Source: Chrysoperla carnea
Lineage: Eukaryota; Arthropoda; Insecta; Neuroptera; Chrysopidae
NCBI RefSeq assembly: GCF_905475395.1
Contig: NC_058342.1
Coordinates: 16,092,640-16,156,639 of the forward strand
Reading direction: 5' to 3'
DNA: 64,000 nt
Part shown: positions 22,141 through 34,432 of the stretch, piece by piece
How the letters are laid out: every line of letters begins with the position of its first letter
Numbering within the stretch: position 1 is the first letter of the stretch
Position numbers and translations under genes: made by a program
The notes under the pieces: generated by a model
Database searches by the model: none
What the model was told of the DNA's origin: nothing
The model's input: the letters and a program-made list of their open reading frames with translations, nothing else

Positions 22141-22173
22141 ATGAGTTATATTTTTTGATGTGGAACCCTAATG

Positions 22174-22723
22174 ATACCATGCATATATATATGTAATATG
22201 CAAGGTATACTAAGTTTAGTCCCAAGTTTGTAACGCTTAAAAATATTGATGCTATGGACAAAACTTTGGTATAGGTGTTCATAAAAATCACCTAATTAGT
22301 CCATTTCCGGTTGTCCATCCATCCGTCCGCCTGTCAACTCGATAACTCAAAAACGCAAAAAGGTATCAAGCTGAAATTTTTACACCGTACTCAGGACGGA
22401 AAAAGTGTCGAATACTTCAGTTCGTAAATGAGCAACATAGGTCAATTGGGTCTTGTAAACCGTTAGAGATAGAACAAAAGTTTAAATGTAAAAAATGTTC
22501 ATTTTAAAAAAATAACCAACTTTTGTTTAAAATATTTTTTCGTAAACATCACTGTTTACCCGTGAGGGCGCAAATTATGCGTAAATTGTATATAGTATGT
22601 ACTATATGGGAATATCAGTTATGTATGTGACATGTATGTATGTATAATGTGATAGAGTAATCAACACTGTCTATGCATGGTATTTCAACAATTAACTCAG
22701 TCAATTGTTTATTTTCACTTGTT
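22174..22723 (+). repeat. Dispersed family X, copy 5
   Basis: Full-length forward copy from GATACCATGCATATA to TTTTCACTTGTT. The GGGTCC..ACGGACCC part present in other copies is partly deleted. Confidence 0.9.
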
Positions 22724-23054
22724 TTTTTCTAAAATACAGGAATGTATAAAAAGTTGCAAAGTTATAGTCATGTCATTAGTGGTGAACATCATTTTATTCT
22801 GAAATCACATTTTTATTAATATTGATGAAGTATTAATAGAAATATAGAGCCTCGACAAAAAAAAAAATTGCTCAACTCAATTCGTATTTAAAATAAAAAT
22901 TTGTTTTAACTTTCATGAAAAGATGCAATATATTGTACACTCTGTACTCATACAAACACTACATTGATACCATGTAGAAATTATTCATTTCATTAAGTGG
23001 ACAACTGTCATTTGAGCATTTAATGTAATTTTATAATTTAAATAAATTAAAAAT

Positions 23055-23200
23055 ATGGAAATATCCACTAATTGTGTAAATAAAGAAGAATTTTATACAA
23101 AATTAGACGCATTTTATCGTAAAAAACCTCGAAAAAAACCATTTTCGAAGATAGAACAAGAAAAAGTTATATTAGAAATTCAGACTGCAAAAGCGAAAAA
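23055..23200 (+). CDS. KRBA2/SCAND3-like integrase-derived protein, exon 1
   Basis: The ATG at 23055 gives 48 codons plus two bases: a Lys-rich, probably helical N-terminus (YRKKPRKKPFSKIEQEKVIL). A strong donor AA|GTATGT follows at 23201. Phase 2 matches the acceptor at 25192/25193, and joining gives AKAKKGKKERREYHLL, the expected family transition (E-x-K-x-I...A..KGKK..R.Y.LL). The start has stop codons upstream and a good context (aaATGg). The 1,992-bp intron holds an hAT-like element and a Helitron-like element. See exon 2 for function. Confidence 0.75.
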
Positions 23201-23871
23201 GTATGTATGTATTACAATTGATTTTTCTATTATATACAGGATGTTCGTAAAAAGTTCTTAAAATGCTAGACCAGAGTGGTTTGATTTTTTCATGATGATA
23301 GCAAAATTCCCTTTTCTTATTCGAAAAAAAAAATTCTCTTTCCTCGTAGGTATTCTGATTCAAAAATATTCACTTAGGTAAATCGAACTCAAAACAGGGT
23401 TTACCAAATAATAATTAATGTACCTTTGAAATTAACATTAGACACATTTTATCGCAAAATGCTATTATAAACACTGCACTGTAGTATCAACCGTCCACTC
23501 TGACTGTCCGTAGGAAACTAAAATGTTATTACCACAGTACCTATAACTACGCATTTTCATATATGTCATTTCCATGGAAACCATGTTCTTTTGCTTATTG
23601 GTACAACCACCCTAGAAGTCAGACTTAATTCCGCCATCTTATATAAAAGAACTTTCTACAGCCACCCATGATATTAGACTCGTTATAAGATTTTCAAAGC
23701 CATAAAACCACGAAAAAACATAATATTTCGACATAGAAAAGGTAAAAGGGGACTGGGAATTTGACACTTGCAAAGGGTACATTCTCGATACTAATCCACT
23801 TGAATTTCTTCCATCTAGCTTAATTTGGAGAGACTGTACTGAAGTTCAAAGCTATAGAAAAAAAAAAAATT

Positions 23872-24265
23872 CCCCTGAATTTAAGTCCCACCCTTCCTTG
23901 CTGACCTTCGATACAGTACATATTAGTGACGGGACGAATGTTAAATTTTGTACATTCCCGATTGCGAACGTTTATTTCCAATATTCGCGAATGCGAATGG
24001 TAACTTTCAAATGAAGCGCTCACAAATTCTATTGTATTTACTTAACTAATACTTATAATTTTTCTCTCCATCATGTTTTTTCTGTCGATACCTTTCCCCC
24101 TGAATTTAAGTCCCACCCTTCCTTGCTGACCTTCGATACAGTACATATTAGTGACGGGACGAATGTTGAATTTTGTGCATTCGCGATTGCGAACGTTTAT
24201 TTTCAATATTCGCGAATGCGAATGGTAACTTTCAAATGAAGCGCTCACAAATTCTATTGTATTTA
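23872..24265. repeat. Direct duplication of a 169-bp segment (23872-24040 / 24097-24265)
   Basis: Both units run from CCCCTGAATTTAAGTCCCAC to ACAAATTCTATTGTATTTA at about 95% identity, offset by 225 bases. Each unit contains the left end of the hAT-like element plus its 5' flank. Host flank and transposon end were therefore duplicated together after insertion. Confidence 0.9.
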
Positions 24266-25139
24266 GTTATAGGTCCATTAAAAGTAAAATTAAGTTTTTT
24301 ATTAAACTTGAGGTTAGTTTACTAAAATTTCATTTGTCCAACATTCAAATTTAACAGTGATTAAAAGGTGATCTAAAAATATGAGTAAAATTCATATTAG
24401 TGAATTTTGGGTTTTTTTGCAATTTATGATACAAAATCCATACTAATATTATAAATGCGAAAGTAACTCTGTCTGTCTGTCTGTTACTCTTTCACGCCTA
24501 AACGGCTGAACGGATTTTGATGAAATTTGGTATGGTGATAGATGATAACCTAGAAATGGTCATAGGCTATAAATAATCACACCATCGTTCTTAGGGGGTA
24601 GGCAGTAGGCAGATAACTAAATTGAGTTAGTGATTTTTAGTCGTTTTTGTTGGGACTTTTGCTCTTTCACGTCTAAACGGCTGAACAGATTTTGATGAAA
24701 TTTAGTAAGGTAATAGATGGTTACCTAAAAACGGATATAAGATCAAAATGATCACGTCATCGTACTTAGGGGGTAGGAAGTAGGCAGAAAACTGAATTGA
24801 GTTAGTGATTTTTTTATGGTTTTTGCTGGGAGTTTTGCTCTATCATGCCTAAACGGCTGAACGGATTTTGATGAAATTTAGTTAGGTGATAGATAGTGAC
24901 CTAGAAAAGGATATGTAATATGGGGGAGGGGTGAAAGTGGGAATGTTGCCCAGCAAAGCGGGTAGTTCACAGCTAGTAGTTCAATAGTTGATAATGTATT
25001 CCAACCACCTGTAATTCCTTCGGGCTAAACACAGTATTATTTATTATTATTATTATAATGATACAAAATAGTGATGATTTTATGTCAAAAACATTCGCAT
25101 CGTTTTTTGCGAAATATGCGAATATTCGTCCCATCACTA
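24149..25139. mobile_element. hAT-like element with 8-bp target duplication, hosting a Helitron-like insert
   Basis: The left end TAGTGACGGGACGAATGTT and the right end (complement of AATATTCGTCCCATCACTA) are inverted repeats. The flanks GTACATAT (24141-24148) and GTGCATAT (25140-25147) form an 8-bp duplication with one mismatch. A second left end at 23924, with the same GTACATAT before it, comes from the local duplication. There is no transposase ORF. Confidence 0.8.
24440..24979 (+). mobile_element. Helitron-like element with internal repeats
   Basis: Starts CTAATATTATAAATGCGAAAG followed by (CTGT)n, and ends CAGCAAAGCGGGTAGTTCAC then AGCTAGTA. The block CACGCCTAAACGGCTGAACG...ATTTTGATGAAATTT recurs three times, near 24500, 24670 and 24845. 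The flanks show no target duplication, as expected for Helitrons. Confidence 0.7.
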
Positions 25140-25192
25140 GTGCATATACCTATATTTTCGGGGAAAATATGACTAATAAAATTTGTTTTCAG

Positions 25193-26213
25193 AGGCAAGA
25201 AAGAACGCCGCGAATATCATTTATTAAACACATACGAAGTTCTCGAATTCAATGGTACAACATTTCTAATAAAGAAACGCCAAAAATTAGAAAAAACAAT
25301 TTACGTGATTTGCTACGAAGATTTATACGATCGTTTATACGAATGTCATGCGAAGATCACAAATCATGCGGGTCAAGTTAAAATGCGTAAATATTTTTGT
25401 ACACGAATGTCAATACCGCGACCCGCAGTAAATCTATTTATCAAATGTTGCGATATTTGTAAAACCAAACAACAAACCGGTCAAAAAACTATACCTAAAG
25501 GAAAAAAACCGATTCAAACGATTAAATATAATAATCGTGGCCAAATCGATTTAATTGATTTTCAATCGTCACCTGATCTCGAATATAAATGGATTCTTTT
25601 ATATAAAGACGTTAAAACAAATTTCATATGTTTACGACCATTACAAACGAAACGCGCTTCAGAAGTTGCAAATGAATTGTTAAAAATATTCTTAGAAATT
25701 GGAGCACCACATATTTTGCAATCATCCAATGGCAATGAATTTGTTGAGCAAATAATTGAAGAATTACGATGTCTGTGGCCAGAATGTGTCCAAGTACGTG
25801 CTCGACGTACACTTCAAATTGAACGCAGCGAAAAAGATATTGAAGAATTGCTACGTGCTTGGATTGCACAGCATAAATTAATGCGCTGGTCCCTCGGTTT
25901 ACATTACGTCCAGTGGCAAAAAAATACCAGGTTTCATGAAAATTCAAATAAATGCGCATATAAATCGTTATTTGGATGTGATCCCAAAGCTGGGTTTGGT
26001 TTGGATAATATACCTCAATCGATTTTATCGAAAATTAATGAAGAAGACGATTTGCATTTGTTAAATTTACATGATAATCAGGGGCAAAGTGGAGAGTTTT
26101 CCGGGAATAATTTATATGAAAATCAGAGTCAATCAGTTATGGAAAATGTTGTAATTGCATTAGATCAACAAGATTTAAAGTTTGTTTTCCATGAAGGGAT
26201 TAAACATGAATAA
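25193..26213 (+). CDS. KRBA2/SCAND3-like integrase-derived protein, exon 2 (catalytic Asp lost)
   Basis: The acceptor TTGTTTTCAG ends at 25192. With exon 1 the protein is 388 aa and uninterrupted. In order: an HHCC-type zinc motif (H101, H107, C135, C138), then an RNase H-like integrase core. The core has QIDLIDF (first catalytic Asp, residue 168 or 171), a KRASEVANELL helix, LQSSNGNEF around residue 227, and an IERSEKDIEELL helix with the likely catalytic Glu259. In active relatives the second motif reads QSDNGREF. Here Asp is Ser, and the loop before the Glu is shortened. A C-terminal block (YKSLFGCDPKAGFGL) is also typical of the family. The open frame, correct splicing and an AATAAA overlapping the stop (26209-26214) suggest a retained host gene without strand-transfer activity. 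The alternative is a young inactive copy of a Ginger/gypsy-integrase-type element. Confidence 0.85.
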
Positions 26214-26214
26214 A

Positions 26215-28278
26215 CTTGTCATTCAAGGTAGTACGAGCTCAGTCGGGTAAAAATTAGTCATTCGCGTACACTAAAGTCTGCCTTCACAGCGAGCTGCAAA
26301 CTAAACCACTGTTTCTGATAAATTTGACCTATTTTTAAAATGCTGCCATATCCACACTTTTCGAAGTAGAGGGTTAACTAGCAGCTGATATTTTTTATTT
26401 AGATATATTCTGAAGAAATCGATCCACTTTTTACTTGATTGTTTCTATTTCGTTATGGTCATCTAAGGCCAATCGATTTTTGAAAAGTCGTCATAATCAG
26501 AGAACTTTTTTCTATTAACTCGAAATCTTTTGAAATTTTCAAGGAATATACTTCATTATATACCCAAAGAACCGTGAAAATTTCAATTTTAGAATAAAGT
26601 GGTTTCCGAGCTATGATTTTTTTTAAATATCAACTTTTCGATTTTGACATTATTTGTGGTTTTATCATCAATTTTGTAATTTTAACGTAAATAATTGATA
26701 TATTTCAGAAAATATATTCGAAAATATGGAGCATATCGGATTGTTTGAGAAAATTTTTGTTTGTTTAAAAGTGTTCAAAACTTATACTACTAAAGTTAAT
26801 ACTGTTATGTTCTTTATTATTTCTCTAGCCTGTTTTTTCTCGGTCCGCGAGATCTTCCTTATTCCTTTATAAAATTGCATGATTTACCCCTTATTTTAAA
26901 CGTAATCGTGCTGGCTAATGACGAGAACTAGACCCACGGTCTAAAAGTGTACCGCACCTATTTGGTTATTGAGATATAATTTTGTTCAGTTTGTAACTTG
27001 GATATCATATCTGTAATAAAGTTGCCTATACACAATGAAAATAAAATAAAAGTATTATTTCTCTATCCAGTTTTTCTGTCGGTCCTCAAGATCTTCCTTA
27101 TTTTTTTTATCAAATTCCATGATTTACTAGACCAACGACCAAAAATAGACCCACGGGGATGCGAAAACCCGCACGGGTCGATTTAGTATAATCCCAAAAC
27201 CCTACAAATCGTGTTTTAGGGGTCATGAAATGAATTTTTAGCATATCTTAACTCCTCTCCATTGACCTTCTCTGGGAAAATATGATTAAAAATGACACAG
27301 AATATAAATTATCGTATTTTTCATTTTTATTAATTTGTTGGAAAAAAATCTTGATTTTACAGATAATTTTTTTTTCTTCATTCATTTTTTCGTATAAAAT
27401 CTTAATGTTTACATTTTTCATGAATTTTCACAAACCTAAGTAAAAGTTTATATTAAATTACAATTACAATTATTAATATTTTTTAAACATACAAATTTTC
27501 AAATCAAAATATACAAATTATTTTTATCATGATAAACGCGAATTAATTATTTTAAGAAAAAAACTCGGTTAGGTAAACTTTACACAGGCAGAACACAAAA
27601 CGTCAATTTAAACGCAACTCGCAAAAGTTTATCACTCATATAGCAGAGAATTACACGAAAACCAAAACTTATATAAAAATGCGTACGTAAGTATGTTGGT
27701 TCAAATAAGACGTACCTCAAAGACGAAAACCGATCGCTCTCGTTTACGGAACAAACAAATTGTCGTGTTTAAGCACATTTGGAAACTGGCCTATAAACCT
27801 TTGTATTCTATTAAAGACGAGATTAATTCATGTGAAATGACGTATTTAGAGTGAAGATCGATTTAGACTTATCAAATTCCTTGAATATTCTTTCCCATTC
27901 TCCTATTCACTATGATTTTATGGTTAAAATGTAAAGACACGAGAAACGATGAAGAATTAGATCTTTCGAGTACAATTTCAGTGAAAGTATTTATTTCATC
28001 TTCTCTGGTCGGGTTATCTCTTTGGGATATTCCACATTCTTCGAATTATATAGAATTTTGAGAGGCATCGCGGGATACAAAAAATCTGATGACGTGAATC
28101 AATGACCTTTGCAAAAGACAGAGACAACATACATACGAACACGATATATTGGTGTTTTTTTAAAATTTATAAGTAACCTCCTTTAATTGTAAAAAAAAAC
28201 TGATCAATCATCTTAGTATTGTAATTTTCATTTATAATTCTTATACATAATTGCAATTATTAAATTTCCAAGTATTAT
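26215..28278. other. No gene seen; repeated blocks at about 26760-26990 and 27040-27215
   Basis: Two adjacent segments share TTTCTCTA.CC.GTTTTT, AGATCTTCCTTATT and AGACCCACGG. A third relative lies at 48255-48690 (CTTATCTTCCTTATTTCTTAATCAAATTCC and ACACGGGTCGA). An AAGGTAGTACGAGC stub of the 45.70-kb MITE is at 26225. About 27.2-28.28 kb is AT-rich 3' flank of ribophorin I. No ORF is supported. Confidence 0.45.
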
Positions 28279-28284
28279 TTTATT
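28279..28284 (-). terminator. Candidate polyadenylation signal of ribophorin I
   Basis: AATAAA on the minus strand, about 220 bases past the ribophorin I stop. It is the first canonical signal seen in that 3' flank. Confidence 0.4.
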
Positions 28285-28501
28285 TACACTGAATTTTCCA
28301 GAAAAAGAGATCGCTAAGGACTAATCACTAAATTCCACAATTTAATTGTTTCGAGGAAAAATCTATATGAAATAAATAAATTACTGTGATGTAAACACAT
28401 TTCTTTAAAAATGAAAAATCAAACATTAAAATTTAACTGTAACAAAATTTTTAACAATACAACAAAAAAAGAAGTTGTGTGGATCGAGAAAATTGGAAAA
28501 T

Positions 28502-29233
28502 TCATTCTTTCTTCTCTTTAGTAATTGAAAAATCTAATCTTACATAAACGATTATTACTAAGAATAGAATATACAACGCGCCGAAAACTAACAACGGTTC
28601 TTGTAACATTAACAATCGGGGGAAATTATAACTTAATTCAAAATCTTGTATATGATTTTCCACAAGAAATTCTTTGGAGAAGGAAACCACTGGACGTCCT
28701 TTCATATCCAAATATGTGTAATGTAATGTATCTGGATGACGTTTGACTGGATATGGTGTTTTTAAATTTAAATTAGTACTTCCTTCTGGTAAAATAATTG
28801 TGGTTGTAACTCGATCCACTAACATATCATCAAAAATATGATCAATTAATCGCATTTTCAATAAATATTCATCTCCAGAATGGAATAAGTACTCGTACGA
28901 TGGAACATTGTAGCCAAGTGTGTATTGAGTTTTCCAACCGCCGAATAATGGAAAGCGTGGGCGAAGGTCTAATTCAACGGCATCTCGTTTGATTTTCATA
29001 TGTGATGTTGATATATTGCCGTTATTGTCACGATAATAAGCATCACTGGCTGATGCTGGAAGAATCGTTTTGAATGATTTAATACTTGCTAAACCACTGT
29101 TGCTGTCTCGTTGATATTCGTATCGTGAAAATGAACCTTTCAATTGTGCACCGGTATGTAAGAGATCGATATGCTCTTCGATAGCGATGTTACCCCAGTG
29201 CGATACTTCGATTGTTCGAACTAAATTCGTTAC
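28502..29233 (-). CDS. Rpn1: Ribophorin I (oligosaccharyltransferase subunit 1), exon 2
   Basis: This exon encodes residues 210-452. The acceptor TTTGTTGCAG precedes GTA-ACG (29233), in phase 0 with exon 1. Diagnostic ribophorin I blocks are present: IEVSHWGN (about 217-224), [34 protein letters not shown] (about 300-311), [24 protein letters not shown] and LMLQEPLLV. One transmembrane helix follows (about 422-440), then a short cytosolic tail ending KEKKE, a K-x-K-x-x ER-retrieval pattern. The protein is a structural subunit of the ER oligosaccharyltransferase, holding ribosome/translocon-associated nascent chains for N-glycosylation. The vertebrate protein has a cytosolic C-terminal extension that is absent here, as in other insects. 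Confidence 0.96.
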   Translation of the reverse strand, partial: VTNLVRTIEVSHWGNIAIEEHIDLLHTGAQLKGSFSRYEYQRDSNSGLASIKSFKTILPASASDAYYRDNNGNISTSHMKIKRDAVELDLRPRFPLFGGWKTQYTLGYNVPSYEYLFHSGDEYLLKMRLIDHIFDDMLVDRVTTTIILPEGSTNLNLKTPYPVKRHPDTLHYTYLDMKGRPVVSFSKEFLVENHIQDFELSYNFPRLLMLQEPLLVFGALYILFLVIIVYVRLDFSITKEKKE

Positions 29234-30029
29234 CTGCAACAAACGAAATAATTTAAAAAGTTATTAATAAATTCATGATTTTTAAATTTTTATTAGGCTT
29301 GCATAAATGAGATAGATTAATTTTGTCTTAAGGGAGTCGTTTCGCTGTCTGAAATTAAATTGTTCAAGTTTTTTTAAATTAACATAGGTCGAAATAAAAT
29401 AATTGTTTGACTTCTTAAAAATAAAAGTATACCAAGAAAATATTGTCTTTAATCAAAGTATTTACTTGCTGCCTTAAGAACAAATTTTCCAGCTAACAGT
29501 AAATTTTTTCAAAAGTTGAGGTGAATTTTGATAAAATTTTTGTTGCGATGTCGATCGTTTACCACTCCTCAGAGCAAATCCAAGCTAACTCAAAAATTAA
29601 AGTAACAGGAAGAAGCACTTTTGATCAGTGTTGCCAACTCAGTAGTGTTACTACTAAAACCAGTCGTTTTACTTTAAAAAATAAGGGTTCGGCATCCAAA
29701 AATTAAAACCCATGAAGGCAGGGGAAGTGGAGTGAGGCTATAGTGCCGAAGTCTTTGTTTATAAAGTTAAAATTTCTCAGGACATTCATTTACTGTTAGG
29801 CGTTTTGCCCAGTAACAATTGTACACAGTAGGGGAGGGGTTGAGATTTTGCACAAAACGTGAGTTGTCCTCGAACCGCCTCTGTTTATACAAATGTCAAA
29901 AGCATCTATCCAATTTGATTTGGGATTGTTAATTTTTGTTTGAATTTCAAGAAAAATTCGTTTTAGGAATTATCAATTCAATCATACTTAAAGCTTGGTA
30001 ATAATCGAGGAAATAAAACAGAAAAAATA

Positions 30030-31420
30030 ATTGACCCAAGGAATTGACTCCTCGTAAGTTGATTTTTAGGGTAGCTGGTGGAAAACGTTTGTCTGAGTGT
30101 ACTCAACAAAGTCATATGTATACATGCGTACTTGTGATTTTTCGATTTACGCTCATGTGGTGGAACAGAAGTACCCTACTTCCGGTAGATAAGTACACCA
30201 CGTTCTCTTTATTTAACATTGAAAAAACTATTGGATTTCATATTTTGGACAATTCTCAGCAATTTGTTATTCTTAACATTTTATGCCACCGTCAGCGTTT
30301 TCGAGATATAACCATTGAAAAACAGAAATGTAAATTTTCACCGACAGTCAAATTTTTGACCAGAACCAAAAAATAATTTTAATTTTCGTCAATAACGAAT
30401 TTTCGGCAAAAATCGTACTTTATTTTTTTTTTTAAATGTTATGGTTTGTATATGGAAAACGAACATAAGTTTTAGTGAAAATTGTTACGAGTAAAAAATA
30501 CTTAAAATCGCCCAAAATATAATTTCTAATGAGTTTTTAATTAAATTTCTGACCAAAACCACAATATAATTTTTATTTTCATCAAAAACAAGTTGTCGGC
30601 GAAAATCCGCATTTTTATTTTTCAAATACTTTGAGGTTAGGTAAAATAATGCTGTGAATTGTCCCAAATATGAAATCCAATTGTTTTTTTTTGGTTTTTT
30701 TTCTTTTCTACCATGCATATATGTAATATGCAAGGTATAATAAGTTTAGTCCCAAGTTTGTAACGCTTAAAAATATTGATGCTAGGAACAAAATTTTGGT
30801 ATAGATTTTCATAAAATCACCTAACTCGTCCATTTCCAGTTATCTGTCCGTCTGTCCATCTGTCTGCCAACACGATAACTCAAAAACGAAAAGAGATATC
30901 AAGCTGAAATTTTTACAGAGTACTCAGGGCGTAAAAAGTGAGGTCAAGTTCGTAAATGAGCAACATAGGTCAATTGGGTCTTGACCTATGGGTCCGTAGG
31001 TAGGACGGATCTTGTAAACAGTTAGAGATAGAACAAAAGTTTAAATATAAAAAATCATCCTTATCAAAAAATAAACAACTTTTGTTTGAAACATTTTTTC
31101 GTAAACATCACTGTTTACCCGTGTTTATCAGTTACGTATGTGTGACATGTATGTGTAATGTGATAGAGTAACCAACACTATCTATGCATGGTATTTCAAC
31201 AATTAATTCAGTCAATTGTTTGTTTTCACTTGTTGTTTTTTTAATAAAAAAATGTGGTGTCCGAAGTTAGAGTACTTCTATCCCACCATATGGTCGTAAA
31301 TCGAAAAAGCACAAGTACGTATGTATATGACTTTGTTGAGTACACTCAGACAAAAATTTCCACCGACTCCCATAAAAATTAACTGACGAGGAGTCAATTC
31401 CTTGGTCAAATGCTTCATTG
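30030..31420. repeat. Inverted repeat pair (30030-30195 / 31262-31420)
   Basis: The arms are about 150 bases long and roughly 80% complementary. They could be the ends of a foldback element into which family X copy 6 inserted. Transcribed within the intron, the arms could form a long hairpin. Confidence 0.8.
30709..31234 (+). repeat. Dispersed family X, copy 6
   Basis: Near full-length forward copy from TACCATGCATATATG to TTTTCACTTGTT. The region after ACTGTTTACCCGTG is shortened. It lies antisense to ribophorin I within its intron. Confidence 0.9.
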
Positions 31421-31785
31421 CTTCATTTTCCAGAATATAACAGTCTAAAGCCAATCGAAGAACAGGCATAAAATCACACCAATTTCACTCCTCTCTGTTT
31501 TGAGTTGCCAGAAATCTTTCCAGATAATATTATGTATTACATAACAGAATATTTAGTAAAAACTTAAATTCAATCGAATGGTTTCGAGCTTTAGAGATCC
31601 AATTCTTTCTTATACAATTAACTATCAGCAGATTAAATTCAACATAAATGAACTCCATTTAAATTGTTAATATTAACCTTGGTTGGAATATAAAAGATCT
31701 TGTATAGATTTTATACGGGAATATCAAGTTACTTCCCTCTTAGAATCTTAAAAAATATATTGACATTAAATAAAAAATGAATTAC

Positions 31786-32412
31786 CGTTAAAAATGGTGA
31801 ATTATTTTCGAAATGTACCAATACATCAACTTCCGACAAGGGTTCCACATTCTTGTTTGGTCCATACGTCAATAATTGATCATTCTGAGACACTGGTTTC
31901 ACTTTGGTATAGCTTTCAATATTTCGTGAACTCAATTTAAACGTAGTTTTATCTTCGGTCGTTGCATAAGGTGAGTAAAAATGTTGAGTCGTAATGAAAC
32001 GTACTAACTGTCGTTCACGTTGAGTAATTTTAGCCGGATATGGTTCCAACGATTTAGCCAACACATATTCTACATTAACAATTGTTGTTTTACCCGATAA
32101 CAATGGATTTTGTAAGTGAATTCGACGTTGTTTCCCTTGTACATCGATCTGTAATGTTTGTTTACTGGTATCTTTCGCAATGATATACGCTAGTATTCCT
32201 TTTTCCTTGGGATTCTCATACAATAGGAAATTTTTAATTGGTTGTGTACCTGAATTTTTAAGCGTTATTTTGATTGAAACTTTTGCTAATTGTGATGTTA
32301 AATCAATAGTTCTTTCAACATTGTTATTCACTAAATTTGAATCAATTGTTTGTGTTAAAACACTATTTAATACTAAATAAACACTAAATATTAATATTAT
32401 TTGCAATTTCAT
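31786..32412 (-). CDS. Rpn1: Ribophorin I, exon 1 with signal peptide
   Basis: Residues 1-209. The ATG at 32412 begins a hydrophobic signal peptide (MKLQIILIFSVYLVLNSVLT). The luminal N-terminal domain follows: NNNVERTIDLTSQLAKVSIK, FLLYENPKEKGILAY, LVRFITTQHFYSPY and the exon-closing FENNSPFLT. The donor ACG|GTAATT at 31785 is in phase 0. These are core ribophorin I blocks, including the conserved QLVRF...YSPY region. Together with exon 2 the protein is 452 aa, close to insect homologues. It is transcribed away from MED30, and 2.0 kb separates the two start codons. Confidence 0.95.
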
Positions 32413-34432
32413 TATATTTGAGGTATTTTTTAATTAATATTATTTATTTTATTGTACTTTATTTGCTAAAAAATATTACCGGCACGAGTTCAATTACTGT
32501 TAGAAAAAAAAACACCTATATCAATTTTTCACATACGTCTGACACGCATACACAATTCAGGGATACCAATTGTTTTGTATATATGACGTGTACCTTCATA
32601 ATTTTTTTTTCATTTTAAGCAAAAAATTTATATAATAAAATTTGTTTTTTTTTAAGCCTAAATTAATTTGCCACGGTTTTTATTTAATTATTTCAATCGT
32701 ATTTTGCTTATTTAAAAAAAAAAATACATTTGTTTTTTATGGCATAAAATTAGGGTGTGTTCATATTCTTCGGGATAGAGTCACTCATCATACCACGGCC
32801 GGCATCGCATTTGTCTGTTGAATATTCTATTCATGAAGTAGAAATCTTTATTGTGCTAATATTCGTACAAGTATAATTTTCAAGCTATGTAGGCTTTAAA
32901 CTTGACTTTCAGAAATTTTGCACTTTCATTGTGGAACAGTCGTTTCAGTTAATTTTCAGTTTATCAGCTCTTAAAATTGCTAAATGGCACATGGTTCTAC
33001 GGTTTCTTCATTTTTAACCAACAATGAAATGGAAATTCGTATCTCTGAAATATGAACGTTATTTGAAAAGTATGGTATATAGGATTTTCGACCGATGAAG
33101 ACATTTGATTGACAAGGAAAAATCTAAAATATTTCTAAATTTAGAAGAATTTACTCTCTTATATAAAGAAAGTGCAAATTGAAAACTCTAGCCGCTAGGA
33201 CTTTGAACTCATTAAGATTATTGTTCAGCATTTTAAGATCTATAACATATCAAGGATTCAAAAAATAAACTAATATTACTATTAAGATAATATTAAGTGT
33301 ATATACCTGAAATTTGGCTTAAACTTTTTTATTTGAAAATTATGGTCATTAGGACAGTCAGCCAATTATGACTTTTGTTCGGCATACTAAGGGTTTCAAT
33401 TTACCAAATCTTCAAAAAATTAAGCTTAAAATCACTTTTCTATGAAGAATGTGTAAATGTGCGATTTCATGGTGACGCTTGACGCCAGCCTTCTAGCGTC
33501 AAATTTGATCAAATGGTACAATTTCCTCAGAGTATAATCTAGATAAAAAGCAACGTCAAACTGTAGCGTCAAGCGTCAAATAGACCAATTGATCTAAATT
33601 GTGCCCTAACCAACTGTCTGCCTGAAGTATTTTAAAACTGCTCCATAATATCGATTGTAATTCAGTTCGATATAGCATTTTTAGCGGCAAGTAAATGATA
33701 CCAGCGTTAATTAATTGAAGCTCAAATATTTTCAGCTTTATCTCTGCTTTTTATCTAGATGGCACTCTGATCGAGATTATACCAAGTGATCTTCGATGCT
33801 AGAAGTTAGCGTCAAGTATCACTATAAAATCGTACCTTTTAAATGTATGAAATTCAAACTTAAAATCTTTGTATATTTGTGTAAATCTATGTATATCTTA
33901 ATTATAAGATCTTTTTAAAATTAAAAAAAAAGCATTTTTGAAGTCGACTAGATTCTGTAAAATAAGTTTCAAACCTCAGACTAAGTACAAAAACTCCTCT
34001 TACATTACGTATTGCAAGTTATAAAAACGGACAATCAAAATTTATACTAAGAATTTTACATCCAAAGAAAAAACTAGAAAACAGTCTGATTGCATTTATG
34101 ATATTCGTGATTTTTTGAAAGCATCCCAAAAAAGAATTTGATTTTACAATGACCAAGTGAATACATCCTAAACGAAGTTTGTTTCGATTCATTCAAATTT
34201 GACATATTAAAAATTTTAAATAAATATCAAAAATATATTTTGTTTATCAGCAAAAAATTACGCGATTGCTTGTGAAAGTGAGTTTGTTTATATTAATTTC
34301 ACATTCAACTCATTCGATTTTAAAAAAACACAGCCTATATTTTAAAAATGAACTTTTAAATTGGATGTTTAAGTGATTTGTTCACGTGAATTGATTAAAA
34401 TTTTTAATTAGAACCGAAGAACTTCATTCAAA
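32413..34432. promoter_or_regulatory. Shared upstream region between divergent ribophorin I and MED30
   Basis: The 2.0-kb interval between the two start codons must hold both promoters. No TATA or Inr call was made. An inverted repeat lies within it: 33462-33565 pairs with 33735-33840 (GACGCTTGACGCCAGCCTTCTAGCGTC with a diverged complement, and TCTAGATAAAAAGCA with TGCTTTTTATCTAGA). It is probably a small foldback MITE. GCGTCAA/TTGACGC repeats concentrate there. Confidence 0.5.

Larger units (their letters stand above)
29234..31785 (-). other. Ribophorin I intron with inverted-repeat element and family X copy
   Basis: The intron is 2.55 kb. Positions 30030-30195 and 31262-31420 are inverted copies, with shared blocks AAGGAATTGACTCCTCGT, TGTCTGAGTGTACTCAACAA and ATTTTTCGATTTACG. 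They enclose family X copy 6 (30709-31234) and AT-rich sequence. No alternative exon was recognised. Confidence 0.8.

Noticed and set aside
23820-24248. Two near-identical 67-68-codon minus-strand ORFs
   Set aside because: By-product of the local 225-base-offset duplication containing a transposon end.
25624-25959. 111-codon minus-strand ORF
   Set aside because: Shadow of the integrase-derived CDS on the plus strand.
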